Of a DNA stretch of 64,000 nt, positions 39,766 through 51,803 are shown in pieces; the stretch's first letter is position 1; the number at the start of each line of letters is the position of its first letter. The position numbers were made by a program, and so were the translations under genes. The notes beneath the pieces were generated by a model. It was not told the origin of the DNA, made no database searches, and was given only the letters and a program-made list of their open reading frames with translations. Source of the DNA: Bemisia tabaci (lineage: Eukaryota > Arthropoda > Insecta > Hemiptera > Aleyrodidae); assembly GCF_918797505.1 (NCBI RefSeq), contig NC_092800.1:22769577-22833576 (forward strand), given 5' to 3'.

Positions 39766-42700
39766 AAACGGCTGTAAAGACTATTTTTTTAAGAATCAAA
39801 TCGGTTTTATGAGAAGATTAGTTTAATTAAGGGTATCATTGAGAGTTTTAATGCATTTTCAGTATCTTCGATTGGTTTTTTTTCTTAGGAGGATTAAAAT
39901 CAAAGTGTGTTTTTCAGAATATTAAGCCTTTTCCGTACTGAAATTCCAAAAATGACCATTTGTAAGTCATTTTAAAGTATTATCCTCATCATTTTTTTAT
40001 TCACTTGACTTCTCTTACTTGAAAAAGCAATAAAAAACCTTAAGTTGAAGGAAAGAAGCCTTGCAAGTACTAAATACAGGATGTGAAATGAGACTGGCTG
40101 GAGTTGACAAAGTAGACTTTTTTCGTTCACTTACAAGCAAAAAAAAAAAAATTGGCCCTACAGAAGTTGACCCCTCCACTTAAATATGATTCTACATAGT
40201 ATACTACTTCTAAAAAATGCTTTGTGGATTACCTACTGTAAAATTTTTTTTGAAGGAAAAAAAATTCCCAAAATGAAAATCTACAGAAATCCACCCAACC
40301 AGTATTTTAGTAAAGTTTGTTCTATATTTTGGTGTTTTCCTCTCTCGTATCGAAGGTTTACTCAAAAGCCCTGTGTGAATTTGTAAATCTTACCAAAATA
40401 CTTTTTCCCTCACCTTGCCATATTTAAAATATGTTGAGCTTTTAATCACAATACATATAATTTTTATACCTTTAAAAGTTCATACTTTCAAATTATGAAT
40501 TTCTGCTGTCAGTAAATCGTGTGAAGAAATCAGTCACATTAAAAAATGGAGGGTATAAATTATTATTAAATTGGTTAAATGATGTGTGCTATGTGTTTTT
40601 AATCTCTTACAGATTATCCTGATTAAAGTTATGCACTTGGTTCATTATCATTTATTTGAACTGGTCTTGGGAAATTTGATTTGAATCTATCAATAATGAG
40701 GGCTCTCTTATTGGTTTGCTTTTATCAGGGAAGTTTTGTCCACATTGAAAATATGTACATTGTTTTATTGGTTATCATGAGCTCATGTACAGAAATGTAT
40801 CAATGGAAAAATTTTCTGTTTTGTTGATTTCTAGTTTAAGTTCTGTTAACTTACCTACTTTGTTATCATTGCAACAATTAACCCGAAAATGTACATTATT
40901 TTTTTACCTAACCTCTCTAAGTTGATCTTTCACGTAATTGGTCTGATCAGCTTTTTTTGGAAGTATGCTACCTCTTTTGTAAAATTTATTTTGGTGTAAG
41001 TCTGTCTAAATAACCGTGCCTTTTGAAATACTCGTGGAATGTACAAAGTAATGTGATGCAAGGTCGATGTTGACTCTTGGTTCAGATGATGTTTTTGAAA
41101 GGTGACCAAAATTTTATTTTTCTTGTTTTTTTCATATTACTGTTCAAGTTATTAAATGATACAGCTTAGGTTTTGTAAGATTCATTGCATGGATCTATCT
41201 ATGGTCTCTGAGAAACTTTCTAGTGTAAGATGTCCATTGTTTCGTATACAGCCTGAGACTACCATTGCATGAAACACTCAATTTCCATGGTCACAGGTTT
41301 GGTAAATATCTTGCATAGGTATTTTGTAACACTCATGAGCAAGTTTAGCAGTTCTTGGCAACATACACCGATTATCTAATCGTTTTTTTTTTTTTTTCAT
41401 CTTTACAGCTATGTTGGCATAATTTTAGGATTCAGTGAAACAGCACATTTTATTGGATGCGGGCCTTTCTTACTATGGATGCACAGGTTCAGTTGTTTTG
41501 CTCTTATTTGAGTGACTTGTACATCCACTGTGAGAGAAGTGTATTTTCCGAAAGAAAGTATCAACCTAGTGGTGGTTTTGTTGTATAGCACAGTGGCCAG
41601 TTCCTTTTTAAATCAAATTAATTATTAAAAAGAGCTTCTCCAAGATCGACTTTGCAATACCGCATTGGACTAAAATGACCTACTGTGCAACGCGACCCCC
41701 CTTATCCCACGCACACCTCACCTCAACCTTCGAAAGCTTTCCGTTGCAATGCGGCTGAGCCGATTATGCTCAAATTAAATACTAGACCAGTCCTATGTAA
41801 GAAGTTTCTCCGCTAGAAAATTTAGAGGAAAATCCTTAAATTTATTCGAGTTGCTGCATTGAAAAAATTGGGCCTCTTCCCTCTCCCTGTCCAAATTATA
41901 AGGGAACTTGATCTTTGGTTTTTCTTAAAGCATACATTGTCCTACGCATTACAAAGAGTTTCACCTGGACCTATATTGTACCAATAGAGATAAGTTGAAA
42001 ATACATACATGTATTCATTTATCCATATGACAGGAATATGAATCCATATGACAGGCATAATTTCTACCTAAAACTCATGATTAAAGCTCATTGCATGGTC
42101 TTTGGTCCAGGTCTGACATAAGTAAAGAACTTAACGGCGTAATGCTTTCGGAAAGTACTCTCAAACAGAAATTAATTATGGAAATGAAAGGTTTAACTAC
42201 CTGTCTGATCAAATTTTTTTCTCATTAAAATGAGATCAGTCTTTCTAAGAGCACCAAATGAAAAAGAACTGCGATTGCTAAAAGAAATGATGTAATTAAT
42301 TTTAAAAATTATGTTATATAAATCTATTCAGATCTACCAGCTGGTATTCAATGTTTTAATTGCAGAACCAGAAATCTTTTAAGGTGGAAACTTCAGCAAG
42401 TAATTTTAAGGATCCAGTGTTTCATGCAAAGATTTAGAATTATTCATGCAAAACTTGTTTGTTATTTTACACATAGAATAAAAGTTTCAGAGCTTACCTA
42501 ATCTATCTGTTGTTTTTACTTGTTCCCCCGAGATTTCTTTTGAGAACTTTTTTTAGCTGCAGAATTACAATCAGAATTGATCGGAAGACGGAATTAATGA
42601 TCTGAGATGATTTCAAGGAATTACAAATACTTTTAAGTCTAATTTTATGAATACCAATTGATTTCCTCTTTAAGTTATTTGTTTTGTGCTCGCAGCTAGT

Positions 42701-43458
42701 CTTTGGTGCCCTGATTTCATTCTAAAATTGAACTTTTTACTTTGGCAAGTATCTGGCTCAGCTCTGTCCTTTTTTTTTCTATTTTAGACATGAAAAAAAA
42801 ATTTCTAGATGGTTTCATTAACTGCGAATATGCTGATTGTGAAAATCAGTCAACTTGTGGGGCGTTCTGGACCAGAAATGCGGACTTAAATTCATTTCCT
42901 AGGAGCCGCTCTTGAGTTTACCGCAATACGAGGACTTCCTATAAGACCCTGATATTCTAGTCCATGTATCGCCCCATTCAAAATGGATTGGTTTTTTTTT
43001 TTTTCATCTTTTCCTAAAAAATGTTCAATTTTTGATTACAAACATACTCAATGAAATTGAAGAAGGGATAAGAAGTGAAAATGAGATATTTCAAACAGTT
43101 TACGTGCATTACACAATTAAAAATCATTTATTTTTGCTTGGGTCAAACAATTCCCTAAAAAAGAAAAGAAAATTAATCATTAAAATTAAAATAACACAAT
43201 CAATAAGAACGTGTATGTCATCGTTTGATTTGTTCAGATGATGCTACAAAATAGAGTGAACTTTTTTCAGTGACCAAACAACGGCAAGTTAAAAGAACTT
43301 GTTATTGGGTTGCAAAATTCGAAGGGCGCCCAAATTGCATATTCCTGATCATGAAGTAAGAAAAAGAAACAATATAGCAAATTTTACAGTAAGTCACAGA
43401 TTAAGTTTCAATGTCCCAGGATTCAATAACATAATATCTGAAAATACTGGCACGGTAA
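39766..43458 (+). other. Intergenic region without a recognisable gene
   Basis: Reverse-strand versions of the upstream motif (GGAGTTGACAAAG at 40101; GAAGTTGACCCC at 40164) mark the edge of the repeat domain. The rest is AT-rich with no exon, RNA gene or element I can support. Confidence 0.45.
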
Positions 43459-43464
43459 TTTATT
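43459..43464 (-). terminator. Candidate poly(A) signal of Star-like gene
   Basis: AATAAA on the minus strand about 310 nt past the stop codon. It is a weak call because the sequence is AT-rich. Confidence 0.3.
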
Positions 43465-43773
43465 TTCGTTGCTTTTAATTGAATTGCATGATGATTGGTC
43501 ACAAAACAACGTTCACAAAGTTGTCATCTAGAAGTAATTATTGGGGCATAAATTAATACTTCAGGCTGAATGGTGAGGTTAATATACGAGAAGGGGTGCG
43601 AAAACAGTGAAGGTTCAGTTCAGATAATAAAATTAAATAAATTATAAAAATACACACAGAAATTATATAAACAAATAAAACTAATATTAGTGAATAAAAA
43701 GTGTAAATATCACAGAAAAATGGTGTCAGAGTATATCATACTGGTCAGAAATGAATTGCTTATCAGTAAATTA

Positions 43774-43950
43774 TTACTTGGATATCTTTAGGAACACTTG
43801 ATAGTTTTCATTTGAGAAATCAGTCATAAGTTTATAAGATTGAGACTCGAGAAGATAGGTTAACTTTTTCCATACAATTCTGTCCTGTTTGTTGGAAGCA
43901 ATACTGAGAGCAGTAATGTCGATCTTCGGCCAAGGTAGAGTTCTCAAAAC
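43774..43950 (-). CDS. Star-like gene exon 5 (C-terminus)
   Basis: After a TTTGAAATAG acceptor the frame reads VLRTLPWPKIDITALSIAS, then WKKLTYLLESQSYKLMTD and ends NYQVFLKISK-TAA (stop 43774-43776). It follows FEFQ from exon 4 to restore the FEFQVLRTLPW motif. The true frame here differs from the longest open frame of the region. Confidence 0.85.
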   Translation of the reverse strand, partial: VLRTLPWPKIDITALSIASNKQDRIVWKKLTYLLESQSYKLMTDFSNENYQVFLKISK

Positions 43951-46900
43951 CTATTTCAAATAGATACAACATAATTAATACACACAAAAAATAGTGCTGC
44001 TGAAAGAGAATAGAGCTGTTTCCAAAAAAAAAAAAAAAAAAATGGATGGTTAGACTTACTATATTTTGCAATGGTAACTTCTTTCTCATTTAAGAAACAA
44101 CATACGTGACATCAGTTTTCCCAAGTAGATAGGTGTTTTTATGTATGAGCCAGGTATTGAAATGTGTCCAAGAATTGTCCAGAAATTGAAAATCCAATTC
44201 ATGTGTGCCACAACTGGATGACCACTTGGTTATATTATTTCTCTTCGACTTGTCCTGATACTGGGAGACAGTGTTTTGCAGTCAGAAAATTTTAGATCGT
44301 TAGATGTACAACAAAAAAATTATACGAATGTTTTGACTTCCTATGTTTTTTATCCATAAAACATGAGAAAGTGGTCGTTGGATGTCTTGCTTTGCAGAAA
44401 AAGTCGCATGTTTTCTATCCACGGAAGGAGGGGGGGGGGGGGGGGGGAGGGCCTCTTAGTGTCTCTTCTTTGAGATGTGTCATATCAATGGCCAAAGTGC
44501 GAAATCACATTACTAAGCATAGATAATAATTTCGAAACGTACCTGGAACTCAAAACCATGAGCATTGATGCACATCAAATCGATTTTTGTTGAGTTATAC
44601 GCCAACAGTAACGAATATAATGGGAAGCAAAAAACTCTTTTGTACTCCACAGTTGTTTGAGTTTTGCTTTCTTCTCGAGGATTCTTGAAAGACACCTGAA
44701 ACAAACACAATTGAATGTTCATGAAGCACAATAAATAAACCGAAATCGAGTTAACTGAAACTTCCATCGGCTTGAAAAACAAGACTGTTTCAATATGTTT
44801 TATTCTCAAGTGCTTCTCAAATTTTTTGTGGTGTGCAGGCACTAACTCAAAACCCATGATACTTAAAAGCAATTTTAGAAGATTCTTCCAAGAAAAGGCT
44901 AGCTTTGACTGTAGAGATGTCATAAATTGGCTTCAGGGGCTCAAACACTGAAATACAGGCTACATAATAATAAGAGAACCCTACCCCTAAACGATCCTAA
45001 AAAAATGAAAAAATATCAGACCATTCCTGTTTTAAAGGCCCATCCCCTTCCCCCTCCCCAACATTTCCAAAGTACTTAATAGCTTCTTTTTTATTTTACA
45101 TTTTTCCACCCTGTTTAAAGTGTTTGAAATTTTGGGGAGAAAGTGCAATGTCCTTGCGGACACACGTGGCTTTCCCATTTTTAAGGGTGGCCTTCTCATT
45201 TCAAAAACCTATTTACAGACCTTGCCATTTTTTCACACAGCCCACCGGTTGAGAGGTTCCTGTACCCTTGTAGTGACGCCATACTTGAGGGAGACAAGAT
45301 GACAGGTAGCATTTTAACCTCTTTTTAGATGCATTCTGATTTCGCAAGCATTTTTATCAATTCTTCACGATTTCTTTGGTTTGGTAGATTGTGAAAAATT
45401 GGGAACCTACTTTCATGAAAACCTGGAAGATTGTGGAGGGAAACCTGTTTGCCCCTCTGGCAAGCCCATGTTCTGGGACCCAGGAATCAGGATTACAAAA
45501 CGATATTAGTCAAATTCATCCTGATTAATTCCCAAATCTCTTACTCTGTCCCAATGCACCCTCATTTTTCCAAAAATCCATTCCAAACTATTCTGATTCA
45601 TCACATTTATCCTTCGTATTCCCGATTTTCCAGTGCAAAATGTAGCGCACTGCTATGGGCGGTTCTTTGCCCTAACAGCCCACCTACCCTAATATAACAG
45701 CTTCTATGACAGCTAGGTATAAGTAGCTTCTGTATTTCTTCTACCACAGCTTCTATACTTGGATTGAGTATGGAGAAGCATAAACTTACCTCGCGTGGAT
45801 ACTGAGTCGGACTGACACATGTGTTTGCTGAAAAAGACTGACTCCTCTTTCGAAGCAGCAAATTATTGTAGATGACTGGATCTGGCTGAATTAGCAGGCC
45901 AGACCAGTTCAATGCATCTTCCAAGTACTCTGTCATTGAAAAATTGTTGTCACCATATGCACCCACATCTACAAACACTCCATCAGTCTGGTAAAAACAA
46001 GCAATACATTTAAAGAAGCTCACCGATAAATATAAAAAATCAGCCTGTCTCCTTTGTTTAGTGCTCAAATTCCATTGCTTAGAAGGAGGGAGGATACCTT
46101 TGGTACTAATAGAACAGTGGGTTCAAATTCGGGGAAAATTTAAAATTATTATAGACTGAAATTTCGGGGACAGATATCACAAAAGGGACATTTTCAACCA
46201 GTTTTTCAATCTTGCATAAATCACTTTAAAGCTTGTAGATGACCGAAGTTCGAAACCAAGTACTTATCTTTGTTTGCAACTTTTCAGACTCTCTGTCATA
46301 CTCGATTTATTCTATGGAAGACTAGTCAGTGCAATTTCTTAAAATTTTCTTGATTTTTCTTCTAGATTTCAAGCTATAAAATAGGCTTGTTATCTGGCAA
46401 GAAATAAAATCGGCGCAGAAATTTTGAAACACCGCTAAGAGGAGATGCGTTGTTTTGAACTCTGGCCATCGATGTTTACGTGTTCTTGGTGAAAAGCCAT
46501 TAAAAATGAAATTGCAAGAGTTTGATACTGAGGTCAAGTTCCTGAAAAACGATCCGATGTTATCCATGCAAAATGCCTTACAGTCATTCTCTGACATTAC
46601 GACCATGGCCTCTGCATTACCTTCTCTTAATTTGTATTCAAAGCAAGAGCACCGAAAGCAACAAACCTTATTGCGAAACAAAGCTCCTACTCTATTGAGA
46701 CGCCAGTTTTCAGTCATGGTCCGTCCATCTTGATGGGTAGTTAGAGTGCCTTGTTGAGTATTAGATTCTGCTAACGTTCCCGGAGGATTGATGAAGTTGT
46801 GTCTTATGAAGTCTATGAGCTGCGGATTGTCCTGTTGCACGCTTGTAAGATCAGAGTTTGGTTTGAGGGGTAAATTTTTTCTATGAGTTTTTCTCGCTGT

Positions 46901-47850
46901 TAGAAGAAAATAAACAAATTATAAAATGTCCAGGAAGTGATAAAAACATTAACATGCCAGAGAGCCGAATACTTATACTCCATTCATTCTTGCTGCTAAT
47001 GGGCAGTTTAGAGAGAAACGTGAATTCTTTCCAGTCAAGTGGACGTATTTATGCTAAAAGGAACTCCAAGCAAGTGAAAAGATGGGGTGTGCGCATGGTG
47101 AGGTGGAGAAGAAACAATGTGGAAGAGGCTCTACAGTTCCTTTTGAGAAAATGGTCAAGTGGAATTTTACATTAAATCAAAAGGAACTGAGCACTAAGTC
47201 GTGAGCCGTAGACATGTAACAAGAGCCTTGTGGACAGGGCTCATGAGTTAAAGTGCCCCGACGACGAGCTTGTCGTCGTTCCGCGTCTCGATTATCGCCG
47301 CTGACGTCACTTACGCTTTAAAATCCCCATTCATTCTTATGGCCTTCAACTAACGAGCACCTCCTGTCTTTCCACTGGCACATAGTTCCATTTAGCATAA
47401 ATACATCCAAGTCTGAGGCTTACTCATACCAAAGCCTGCGGTTCATTCAAACATATTCCTGATAGGTACCTAATAGAACATGGATACGTTCAAAATCAAA
47501 CGTACTAAGTACATTCGATTTTGTAGCTTTGAGTGTACTCAAAGTATCTGGAATAGAAAGAATTTGTCATCTTGTAGGAATAGTAAGTCCGTTGTTCTTA
47601 ATGAGCATGGCAAAGTGAGTAACCTAACACTTTGTTCCACAACTCTTTCATTGATGCTTAAAGAACTTCAAAACCTGACGAGGACTCTAAAGGAGTTGAA
47701 CTGAAAATTTACACGAATTGAAAATGTACTTGACATACCTTTGAGGTCGGTGGTCAGGAATAAAATAGTCATGACAAGTGAGAAAGTGCCAAAGAAGGCA
47801 ACAATCGGAGGGATCCTCTTGTGAGAGTTTACTGGACACGATGTAATCAT
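43774..47850 (-). CDS. Star-like type II membrane protein with FkbM methyltransferase-like domain
   Basis: Five exons on the minus strand, in coding order 47850-47739, 46896-46667, 45987-45790, 44695-44543, 43950-43774, join in consistent phase to 289 residues. Residues 16-33 (IVAFFGTFSLVMTILFLT) after a short basic-containing N-terminus form a signal anchor, so the C-terminal domain should face the lumen or outside. Residues 118-125 (VFVDVGAY) are the SAM-binding motif I of the FkbM fold; LLIQPDP (145-151) and IDLMCINAHGFEF (218-230) correspond to the usual VEPDP and ID..LDVEGAE motifs but lack their acidic residues. Family knowledge: Drosophila Star assists export of EGF-receptor ligands, and insects carry extra short Star-like paralogues. 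Start chosen because an in-frame TGA lies just upstream and a nearby upstream ATG leads to a stop after splicing. The exact paralogue is not assigned. Confidence 0.85.
44543..44695 (-). CDS. Star-like gene exon 4
   Basis: Acceptor GTTTGTTTCAG; encodes VSFKNPREESKTQTTVEYKR, then VFCFPLYSLLLAYNSTKIDL and MCINAHGFEFQ. 51 codons, phase 0 both ends. PLYSLLLA.N.T.ID is characteristic of the Star/FkbM insect group. Confidence 0.87.
45790..45987 (-). CDS. Star-like gene exon 3 (FkbM motif I)
   Basis: Acceptor TTTTTACCAG; encodes TDGVFVDVGAYGDNNFSMTE, YLEDALNWSGLLIQPDP and CVSPTQYPRE. 66 codons, phase 0 both ends. Donor GTAAGT. Confidence 0.87.
46250..46480 (-). repeat. Inverted-repeat element, family B, inside Star-like gene intron 2/exon 2 boundary region
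   Basis: On the plus strand it ends GAAATTTTGAAACACCGC, AGGAGATGCGTTGTTTTG and CTGGCCATCGATG; its other end at about 46255 reads GAAACCAAGTACTTATCTTT with GACTCTCTGTCATACT. It lies in intron 2 (46666-45988). Confidence 0.6.
46667..46896 (-). CDS. Star-like gene exon 2
   Basis: Acceptor TTCTTCTAACAG precedes 46896. It encodes ARKTHRKNLPLKPNSDL, then DNPQLIDFIRHNFINPP and NRVGALFRNK. The PQLIDFIR..FI.PP segment is typical of Star-like proteins just ahead of the FkbM domain. Donor GTTTGT follows in phase 0. Confidence 0.82.
47035..47411 (+). repeat. ~377-bp inverted-repeat element, family G, in Star-like intron 1
   Basis: Left end CAAGTGGACGTATTTATGCT followed by AAAAGGAACT; right end AGTTCCATTTAGCATAAATA followed by CATCCAAG, its reverse complement with few mismatches. 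Related ends occur at 58406-58633 and near 57830. Confidence 0.7.
47739..47850 (-). CDS. Star-like gene exon 1 (signal anchor)
   Basis: Starts MITSCPVNSHKRIPP and continues into the hydrophobic anchor; ends TTDLK plus one base. Donor GTATGT reads leftward from 47738. Confidence 0.82.
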
Positions 47851-48204
47851 CCATAAAATTCATTCAGCCACTTACAGGAAAACTCAAGGTGTTGAAAATT
47901 AAAAGAGAAAAAATTAACTTAAAAAAACAGCTCTATCGTTAGAATTATTCAAAAAATAAACGAAATTGAACAGCAACTGCAGGTTTTCATTTGTTTGTTT
48001 ACAGTTTGCACCATAGAAATTATTAGATCCACGCCCATGGATGAATATTTACTACTCCACGCCTCACACACTATCTTTGTGCTCCTACAAGTTCAGGGTT
48101 GGCAACTTGACTGGCTCTGAAAGTAATCGAGCCTACCCACAGATTGGTCCACCATAGAGAGTGAGTGTGTACTGTGTAAGAAGCAGCCTAGCTCCTAACG
48201 TTTT

Positions 48205-49083
48205 GATACAAACTATTCGTACTCTAGGATGTCTATGTTGCATACACAAAAATTGAAGGCGTTTCGTATTTCTGCTGCCTCGCTTCAAATACCTAATCAT
48301 GCGCGGGCAGCTGTGGTCAAAAGGACGAATTTAATCATCAAAACTTTAAAAATTCACGGAATAAATTCCACATTGCTAATTTTCACGCAGGTTTTACCAG
48401 TTGAAATGTCTATATGACTTTTTTTTTTACACTATGCCAAAAACTGAAAAACATAACAATGCAAAAAAAAATTTGATCCAATACTTTTACAGTTTTGTAT
48501 CTACACACTTTAGGAACTAATCTTCATATTCTTGTTTTATCAGTGTCTTATTATTTTTTTTAAGATCGGTATTTTAAAAGAACTATTCAATGTTTGTTTG
48601 CAGCCTTGCGGATGAATTTGGTATATCGGTGGTGAAATTACTCGCGCCACGGCTCTGGACTGCTATGTTGCGATTTTTTTCTTCTTCTTCTTCTTTAGAA
48701 TGAATTTCTTGACATCTTCCTTTGAAATGTTCAAAAAATATTTTCGGAAGAACGGAAGAAAAGTCCAAATGAAATTTTATTTTTAAAACGAATGTCCGGC
48801 CGCTTTCAGAAAGCTAAAATGCGTGACAGGAGATTATTGCTGCGAATCTCCCGTCTTAGTTTTGCTCTTTATGACTTCTTTAATGAAATTTAGTCCAGCT
48901 GATTTCGGTTGAATCAGTCTATTTGTTCGTTACCTATGATGATATAGTGTCCATTTGTTTATCTGCCAGAGCGCTACGCGTTACGAGCACGGTAACTTAA
49001 ACCTAGACAACAGAAATACGAAACGCCTTCAATTTTTAAGTATGGAACATGGACATCCGTTGAGTACGAATAGTTGTATCGAT
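48205..49083 (+). repeat. ~0.88-kb element with ~75-bp terminal inverted repeats, family F
   Basis: Left arm ACAAACTATTCGTACTCTAG, then AAAAATTGAAGGCGTTTCGT and ATTTCTG (to about 48275). Right arm from 49008 reads CAGAAATACGAAACGCCTTC, AATTTTTAAG, CATGGACATCC and AGTACGAATAGTTGTATCGA. The repeats are about 85 per cent identical by eye and may extend another 20 bp on each side. No transposase frame inside. Confidence 0.75.
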
Positions 49084-50299
49084 GAGGCGCAAGGCGCTTG
49101 GAACTACCAGCTGCCTTACGCGCTTTTCCGTTCTAAACAGGACACGAGGCCACTTTTGTAATAGAAATTAATATATTTCTTGGTGTAAAAAAATTATAAA
49201 TGCATTAAAGTGTTTCATTTTAGATGACTATTTTAAAGGAACTATATTTATATGCGCACGTAGAAGTATAGTTTTTCCCACATTTTTGTACCTGTTCTTA
49301 TAGAATGGGATTAATGTCAAATACGAAGAATGGTTGTCCGTCCTGTACAATGACCCACTACCTTCCCTCCGTGCGAAATTGTTCGTTGCTTTAACAGTGC
49401 TTTACTTGCATACATAAGAGAAATTTACATGTGAATAGTGCGGATTACGCCATAGATATTGTTGCATGAGCTTTGACAATTTTACCAGTTTACCATCAGT
49501 ACTAGTGAAGTAGTGGTTTAGATATAACACGATTATCAGTAATAAGGGCCGATGTATGAATTAATTGGCATTTTGGGTATTTTTCAAAAACGAAGACTAA
49601 ATTTCTTTTTGGTATTTATGTGAATGTCTGCTGATAATGTGAGTGTCAAATGAAGGAGCTCAAACAAAGTGAATTTCATTACGAATACGTTACTTGCGGA
49701 TCTTATCTTCTCTAGACATATTGTCTAAATTCAAAGCGACACAGAACGCATCTGTCACTAGACATGTACTTGTGGTAGACTGCAACGACAGAAAATCCAG
49801 ATCATATAGCCGTTCAAGAAAAAAAGCAAGCGATGAATTTGATAATTCTATTACATGCGTAAAAATTTTTACCATGCTAGAAATTCGGGGTAAGTGTCGT
49901 AAAATAATTTTCAGCATAGAAGCGGATGCTTGCTGATTTTGAAATTGCTATAAGGTAATTTTGAACATGATTAATTTTGATTTTTCTTTTTCTAAACAAA
50001 TATGAACTTTCAAAAATGATCAGAAATTTTTAGCGGAAAAAATAAGATCGATTATTAAAGTCAAAAATAAAGCACGGCACACCATTCACGAAATTGTAAA
50101 TCTACTCTCTTAAAATTTATTTACTTTTTATCATTGCATTACGGTTTCTTCACAATTTTTAGGGACTACTTCTGCCTGATGTTTTTTGTTTCTTGTTGTG
50201 TTTTTTAAATGTAAAAATAAATTAATAAAAAAAAACACTTTTGGAACATTATAAACAGTGAAAAATTTCTGTAGATATTTTGACAAATTTTTTGAGGAG

Positions 50300-50415
50300 G
50301 CTGTAAATTCCGACGATTCCTTATTTTTGGAGTGTAAATTCCGCCGATTGCCCACCGTCCCGAACTGTAAATTCCGCCGATTTCCCATGTTTCTAAAGTG
50401 TAAATTCCCCCTCCG
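50300..50415 (+). repeat. Short array of TGTAAATTCCGCCGATT motif
   Basis: GTAAATTCCGACGATTCC, GTAAATTCCGCCGATTGCC, GTAAATTCCGCCGATTTCC and GTAAATTCCCCCTCCG occur about 30-35 bp apart. On the minus strand this produces a spurious protein repeat (GNRRNLQF-like). Confidence 0.75.
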
Positions 50416-50559
50416 TCTAAAGTAGACAAAACTTCCGTAAGCACCATACCAGTTTCTCCGCGCCCGTGGGCGGTTGGTGATCAAACAGTCTCCCAAAATG
50501 ATTCTCTGGTATAATTTCAACCAATTTCAAGCACTCAGTTTCTCTCCCATTTCTTTGAG

Positions 50560-51001
50560 TTTCATAAACGAATGCATTGAATATTTAAAATCACATACGC
50601 AAAGAAAATGTGTGACCATTTACGAGATGGTTTGTTTATTTATGCTAGGTTCTCTTACGCCTCTCTTTGCGTAAATCTGATTTCAGGCGAGTATAAAAAA
50701 CTGCCCGGAACGCGGAAAATATTAGAAAAAGTGCGATACAAGTTCGGCAAATTGGACGTTTTTAAAGCAAAATTAATTATATTTATTGTGCGATATGAGC
50801 CTTGTCATGCATGCAGCCTTATGGATCTAAAGGTTCAAGTCAGTATGGATATAGTTTCTTGTGAGTTAAAAATGTCCAATTGTGCATCAATGGGTGGATT
50901 TTGGACATTTTTCATGTACTCAACATGATTTAAGAGCAACGTGACCTGTCGGAAGTGTATTCAGTTGGCTGTATCTCTTGTTTGCGACAGATTTTTTTGA
51001 A
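50560..51001 (+). repeat. Family A inverted-repeat element, partial copy 3
   Basis: Right half is clear: AAACTGCCCGGAACGCGGAA, then TATTCAGTTGGCTGTATCTC and TTGTTTGCGACAGA. The left end is degraded. Confidence 0.6.
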
Positions 51002-51419
51002 TAAACGAAATATGTGTCGATTTTCTTTCCCATCGATGTCCAATAATGATCGATCGTTGCTGAGTGTTTGCACTGCGGTGACCAACCGGACCCGGTTTTG
51101 CTACCCGGAGACCTACGGCATAGTTTACCTAGCGTATCTACTACCGATCTCATCACAACCGCTGAGCCTCATCCTACTATACTTTCACTTTCATCTCTCG
51201 GCTAACACGCCATTACCAATCTCAAAAGTTGGCTCATTGATCTCTATTAAACTGTTTACTTATTCCCCATCAGTTCGTACTTTTACGCAGCTCATTTTGT
51301 GCAGCATACATTCATCAGGTTAGGTTGTTTCATTTTCAGTCTTACAATTGCTGCTTAATATTACAATTGCAAATTCTCACTTGGAAAAGAATATCGCGAA
51401 CCGTGCGTTAAGCGTGTTA

Positions 51420-51487
51420 TCAGTCTATTTTGTTTCCTAGTGCTCAGTGTGGAGCGGAGCTGACGCTCGGACCGAAGGCCAGCGCCT
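51420..51487 (+). promoter_or_regulatory. Candidate SOD initiator and non-coding first exon
   Basis: TCAGTC at 51420-51425 is a perfect arthropod initiator (A51422), and CTCAGTG at 51443 is a second possibility. GTAAGTTG at 51488 is a strong donor, and CATTTTCAG ending at 52513 is a suitable acceptor, so 51422-51487 could be a non-coding exon 1 spliced to 52514. Inference from splice signals only. Confidence 0.4.
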
Positions 51488-51578
51488 GTAAGTTGCGATT
51501 AGTTCTCCTCCGTAAATAATGTGACAAGACATTTCGAAACAGACTTTGGCTCTCAAAAATTAACAGTTTAATGGACTA

Positions 51579-51803
51579 CACGGAAAAAATGGATTGCTGA
51601 TTTAATCATTTTGTCGTAAAAAAATATGTCCGACATGTTTCAAATGTACATTTTACAAAAGTTGAGCAATAGTTACAATACTTTACAACACGCGCGTGGT
51701 TAAATTAGCGTTTTTTTTATTGTAAAATCTGCATTGAAACATGCGGGACACTTTTTTGACTACGTGATTATTAAATCAGCAATACTTCAATTTTTCCCCC
51801 GTC
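51579..51803 (+). repeat. ~225-bp inverted-repeat element, family E, copy 1
   Basis: Left CGGAAAAAATGGATTGCTGA, ATGTCCGACATGTTTC; right GAAACATGCGGGACACTTTT, TAAATCAGCAATAC and TTTTTCCCCCG. It lies in the presumed SOD 5' UTR intron. Copy 2 is at 54159-54370. Confidence 0.8.

Larger units (their letters stand above)
47851..51421 (+). other. Divergent intergenic region between Star-like and SOD genes
   Basis: The two genes are transcribed away from each other, so promoters of both lie here. Most recognisable sequence is mobile: the 48205-49083 inverted-repeat element, the TGTAAATTCCGCC array (50300-50415) and the partial family A element (50560-51001). Open frames of 60-130 codons here match nothing I know. 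Confidence 0.5.

Noticed and set aside
33827..43458. Hidden protein gene between Mondo and the Star-like gene
   Set aside because: I read both strands for exon-like segments with domain motifs and splice sites and found none; small orphan exons cannot be excluded without transcripts.
43832..44089. Minus-strand 85-codon frame with a phenylalanine run
   Set aside because: It overlaps Star-like exon 5 in the wrong frame; the correct frame is set by splicing at 43950.
46322..46840. Unspliced 172-codon minus-strand frame
   Set aside because: Only the part before the GTTTGT donor (to 46667) is coding; the remainder is intron containing a family B repeat.
50131..50520. Minus-strand frame with apparent protein repeats (GNRRNLQF-like)
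   Set aside because: The repeats are explained by the TGTAAATTCCGCC DNA array; no start context, splice sites or homology.
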